A DNA stretch of 64,000 bases from an uncultured Prevotellaceae bacterium. Lineage in GTDB: Bacteria; Bacteroidota; Bacteroidia; Bacteroidales; Bacteroidaceae. The stretch is taken from the NCBI GenBank assembly GCA_900316355.1, contig ONCQ01000005.1, positions 1-64,000 on the forward strand. Reading direction: 5' to 3'. Made by a program: the position numbers and the translations under genes. Position 1 is the stretch's first letter, and every line of letters starts with the position of its first letter. Below the pieces are notes generated by a model. That model ran no database searches and was not told the DNA's origin. It was given only the letters and a program-made list of their open reading frames with translations. Below are positions 61,361-64,000 of this stretch, in pieces.

Positions 61361-62962
61361 TCAGCTACCGGGTTTGGTGTTCACGAACTGCACGCGATAG
61401 GGCCACTGCTCGTTGTTCTGTGCCCAGTCGGAGGATGCCTTGCCGCTGGTCCAGGGATGTGCCCAGTGCTCTGTGGGAGCGCCCATGACGACGAAGAAGA
61501 GGCGGGTGCAGTTGGCAGGAATGGTGAGCTCGGCGGTGCCTTCCTTAGCGGACTGCACGGTGCCGTAGGTGCGGGTGCCGTCGGCCTGCATGGCCACGAA
61601 GGCATAGCGCCATCCGGCACGCTCGGGATAGACATAGTGATAGCCCTCGGCATCGGTGAGGCCCGTGAACTGAGCCTTGACGACGGAGCCCGCCGCAGGA
61701 CGCGTCATGTTGATGATGGCATAGCCGTAGTTCTGGATACAATGATCGACATCGGCCTGATAGATGGCCTGCGAGGCATTGATGGTCTTCAGGAAGGTCT
61801 TGTGCTGTCCGATGCGGTGGGCTGCACGCTCACGCACGCGGTCGATATCCCAAGTGGCCATGCGCATGTAGCCCTCCATGAGTTCGTCGTTGAACTGCTT
61901 CTGGGAGAGGCTGTTGAGGCGCTTATAGACATCGACGGGGTCCTCATAGGGCTGTGAGGCGCGCCACATGCGGCCGATGAAGTCGCGACCGTATTTCATG
62001 CACCACCAGTCCTGGATGTAGCAGCAGGCGTAGCGCCAGTCTTCATGGAGCAGGTTGAGATGGTGGGCATTGAGGTGCTGCTCGAAGTACTCACCGTCGG
62101 TGAACTGTCGCTCAGGGAAGATCTGATAGGCCTGCCAGTCGGCGCAGCTCTCCCACCAGCCGTTGTCGTTGCCGCCGCCCCAGCCCCAGCGCCATCCGGC
62201 ATCGTAGTGCCAGGCAGCATCGGTGCCGAGGTCGGCCGAGACGAGGTACTGGAAGGTGTGGCCCACTTCATGGGCTACGGTGTGGCCGCCGCGCGCCACG
62301 GCCGCCCATGGATTGAAATGTCCGAGGCCCGTCATGCCGCCACCAACACCATCAGTGCCGGAGGCATCTGCGCGCCATTCCTTCTGATAGGGGATATAGA
62401 GTTGGATCTTGTACTTGTCCGTCGTGGACTGTCCGGGCACGATGAAGCCAAGCTCGACATAGGTGTCCCAGCAGCGCTCGCAGATGTTCAGGATATCGTA
62501 GGCATTGGCCACATTACCGTCGCCGGGGTACTGGATTTTCGAGGGGTTGGAGCCGTAGCGGGCATCCCAGAAGACGGCATAGTGCTCGCTCTCGACGCTG
62601 TGGGCGAAGTTGTAGCCGCTGGTGGCGGCAGCGTTGGTGTAGTCGGTGCCGCTGTAGGTGTTGGGCTTGAGCAGATAGCGCTCAGTCTCAGCAAACACCA
62701 TCTCGGCCTGGTCGATGGGCAGGAAGGAGGCTACGGTCTTGTTGGTGTAGCGGTCTGTGCTGCCATTGTGGAAACGGATGGACGATGGTTGGAACTCGAT
62801 GTAATCGATATTCTCCATCGAGACGGACTGGGGCGCCTTGAAGCGATCGCTGAAGCGCGCCCATGCCTTTATCTGTGCGCTCGCAGAGGCTGTCATGCAG
62901 CCCAGGGCGAGCAAAAGTGTCATTCTTTTCATGTTCATCATACTGCGTTTCTCCTGACTCAT
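61361..62962 (-). CDS. Secreted zinc-peptidase-like protein (DUF6055-like)
   Basis: 533 residues if started at 62962, where ATGA overlaps the stop of the upstream gene; the ATG codons at 62941, 62938 and 62932 give shorter signal peptides ending SASAQ. The active-site-like HEVGHTFQ (~227) and downstream WWESCADWQ (possible third ligand Glu) suggest a gluzincin-like peptidase. A C-terminal beta-rich domain follows. Resembles proteins annotated DUF6055. Substrate unknown. Confidence 0.75.
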   Translation of the reverse strand: MSQEKRSMMNMKRMTLLLALGCMTASASAQIKAWARFSDRFKAPQSVSMENIDYIEFQPSSIRFHNGSTDRYTNKTVASFLPIDQAEMVFAETERYLLKPNTYSGTDYTNAAATSGYNFAHSVESEHYAVFWDARYGSNPSKIQYPGDGNVANAYDILNICERCWDTYVELGFIVPGQSTTDKYKIQLYIPYQKEWRADASGTDGVGGGMTGLGHFNPWAAVARGGHTVAHEVGHTFQYLVSADLGTDAAWHYDAGWRWGWGGGNDNGWWESCADWQAYQIFPERQFTDGEYFEQHLNAHHLNLLHEDWRYACCYIQDWWCMKYGRDFIGRMWRASQPYEDPVDVYKRLNSLSQKQFNDELMEGYMRMATWDIDRVRERAAHRIGQHKTFLKTINASQAIYQADVDHCIQNYGYAIINMTRPAAGSVVKAQFTGLTDAEGYHYVYPERAGWRYAFVAMQADGTRTYGTVQSAKEGTAELTIPANCTRLFFVVMGAPTEHWAHPWTSGKASSDWAQNNEQWPYRVQFVNTKPGS

Positions 62963-64000
62963 TTGATAATCACTTTACGTCCTTGAATCACATACATGCC
63001 CGGCTTCAGGCGGCTGCGGTCGGCCGGCATCGTGCCCACGCGGCGTCCGCCGAGGTCGTAGATGCCGTCATCGGTGGTGGTCTCAGCCGGCTGGGCGATG
63101 TGCAGGTCGGCGATGGCTGTGGGATTCAGCGACTCGCCGTCGAGATAGAAGGTAAGGGGCTTGTCCTCGGGCGTGATGGCCTCGACCCATGAGGAGAAGG
63201 CTTTCACCTCAGCCGGCTCGGTGTTCTGCACGTAGAGGCCCTCATCGTTGAGCATATAGGTGCCTGCCTCGATGCGTTTGTTGGAAATCGTGGTACCCTT
63301 GACGACGGAGTCATCCAGTTTCGTGTAGGTGCCGCGGAAGACGGCTTTATACTGTGTGTCGCTGGCATAGAACGACTGAGCCCGCACGAAGGGGTTCTTG
63401 GCCAGCACCACCTGCGGAATGAGATAGACGGGTCCATAGAGGCGCGAGGTGCCCGGGAGGAAGTTGATGATGAACTTGTCGGCGGCCACATCGGGTTCGC
63501 GCGTGGGGCGCACGAGGTAGTGGTAGTTGGCGTTGATGACGGTGGCATGGGGCTCCATGTCGATGGTCGTCAGCTCCACGACGGTGGCATCATCCTCTTT
63601 CAGGCCTCGGGGCTTGGCCACCTGTGTACCCTCGCCGAAGGCGTCGATAATCTGCTCTGTGGTCAGCGACACGGGCAGCACCAGCGAGTTCCACTGCCCC
63701 ACGACCATCGTGCGGCGCAGTCCCAGCAGGCCGAAGTTCACGACGTTGGCGCGGTTGTAGGTGGTGCTGTCCTCATCGAGAATCACACGTGAGAGGGTGC
63801 GGTAGCTGATGCTCTTGATGTCCGAGAAGGGAATGACGGTGCCGTCGATCTCCACGTTGCCGTCGGAGAAGGTCATGCGCTGGTAGTCATTGGTGGTGAC
63901 GAGGAAGTAATAGGTGGCACCACCGGTGGTGACCACCTCCAGGTTCTTGGCGTTGAGCAGCGCCTGCTGCCGCGACACCTCTGCCACGGCGGGCACAGGC
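62959..64000 (-). CDS. C-terminal part of a large surface protein (runs off the right edge)
   Basis: The frame stays open to the end of the window, so the N-terminus is missing; the visible part is about 347 residues. It is beta-rich with no catalytic motif I recognise. The end (GIYDLGGRRVGTMPADRSRLKPGMYVIQGRKVIIK, given here only as GIYDLGGRRVG ... PGMYVIQGRKV) is the characteristic Prevotella C-terminal tail, related to the tails of the esterase at 36 kb and CotH. It overlaps the start of the next gene by 3 nt, so they are translationally coupled. Confidence 0.75.
   Translation of the reverse strand, partial: PVPAVAEVSRQQALLNAKNLEVVTTGGATYYFLVTTNDYQRMTFSDGNVEIDGTVIPFSDIKSISYRTLSRVILDEDSTTYNRANVVNFGLLGLRRTMVVGQWNSLVLPVSLTTEQIIDAFGEGTQVAKPRGLKEDDATVVELTTIDMEPHATVINANYHYLVRPTREPDVAADKFIINFLPGTSRLYGPVYLIPQVVLAKNPFVRAQSFYASDTQYKAVFRGTYTKLDDSVVKGTTISNKRIEAGTYMLNDEGLYVQNTEPAEVKAFSSWVEAITPEDKPLTFYLDGESLNPTAIADLHIAQPAETTTDDGIYDLGGRRVGTMPADRSRLKPGMYVIQGRKVIIK

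Overview
The window is a stretch of chromosome from a member of the Bacteroidales, most likely Prevotellaceae. Nearly every gene start that can be checked is preceded by the Bacteroidetes sigma-ABfr promoter (TTTG or TTGN, 19-20 nt, TAnnTTTG). The gene families are typical of that order (DUF5117 zinc protease, GHL10 glycosylhydrolase, OmpA porin, HU-HIG-like proteins, DUF4143 ATPases, trpBEGDCFA gene order), and several secreted proteins carry T9SS-like C-terminal tails. Most genes are GC-rich. The stretches 11.4-13.8 kb and 51.8-54.0 kb are visibly AT-richer and look acquired. I see no tRNA, CRISPR array or transposase.

Layout: 0-0.2 kb has a leftward promoter and leader that may belong to an rRNA operon just outside the window. 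0.5-10.4 kb holds membrane and envelope genes (MscS channel, secreted zinc protease, KefB-type antiporter, M15 peptidase, degenerate histidine kinase, CDF metal exporter, voltage-gated-type K+ channel). 10.4-16 kb is an accessory patch: a duplicated YafQ-type toxin-antitoxin module with one decayed toxin, a 37-residue microprotein gene, a lipoprotein-like trypsin protease, a palindrome cluster, an HU-like protein with an in-frame tandem repeat, and a DUF4143 ATPase preceded by three 22-bp repeats. 16-21.3 kb has pyruvate:ferredoxin oxidoreductase and a second AAA ATPase. 21.4-27.5 kb is a leftward glucuronate catabolic operon (uxaC, transporter, uxuA, mannonate oxidoreductase, plus an ATP-grasp-like gene). 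27.6-38 kb holds a receiver/PEP-synthase-like fusion, OmpA, GHL10, glutamate dehydrogenase, prephenate dehydratase and a secreted esterase.

38.1-49.3 kb is an aromatic amino acid supercluster: trpBEGDCFA followed by aminotransferase - DAHP synthase/chorismate mutase - prephenate dehydrogenase. Each half has its own leader-peptide attenuator, one with three Trp codons and one with six Tyr codons, and the two promoters share an almost identical 34-bp sequence. With gdhA and pheA just upstream, the region supplies ammonium assimilation, chorismate synthesis entry, and Trp, Phe and Tyr synthesis.

49.5-58.8 kb is a type I restriction-modification locus (hsdM, hsdS, hsdR) with an embedded four-helix-bundle protein, an unrecognised AT-rich gene and a DUF4143 ATPase. 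The ATPase has split the operon and left a 26-codon duplicate of the hsdR start behind hsdS. 59.2-64 kb is a leftward operon of secreted proteins (partial surface protein, zinc-protease-like protein, CotH-like kinase).

A recurring theme is very short tandem arrays (7-9 bp units) that begin at or overlap stop codons at operon junctions, and that also occur inside genes (uxuA, uxaC, hsdR).
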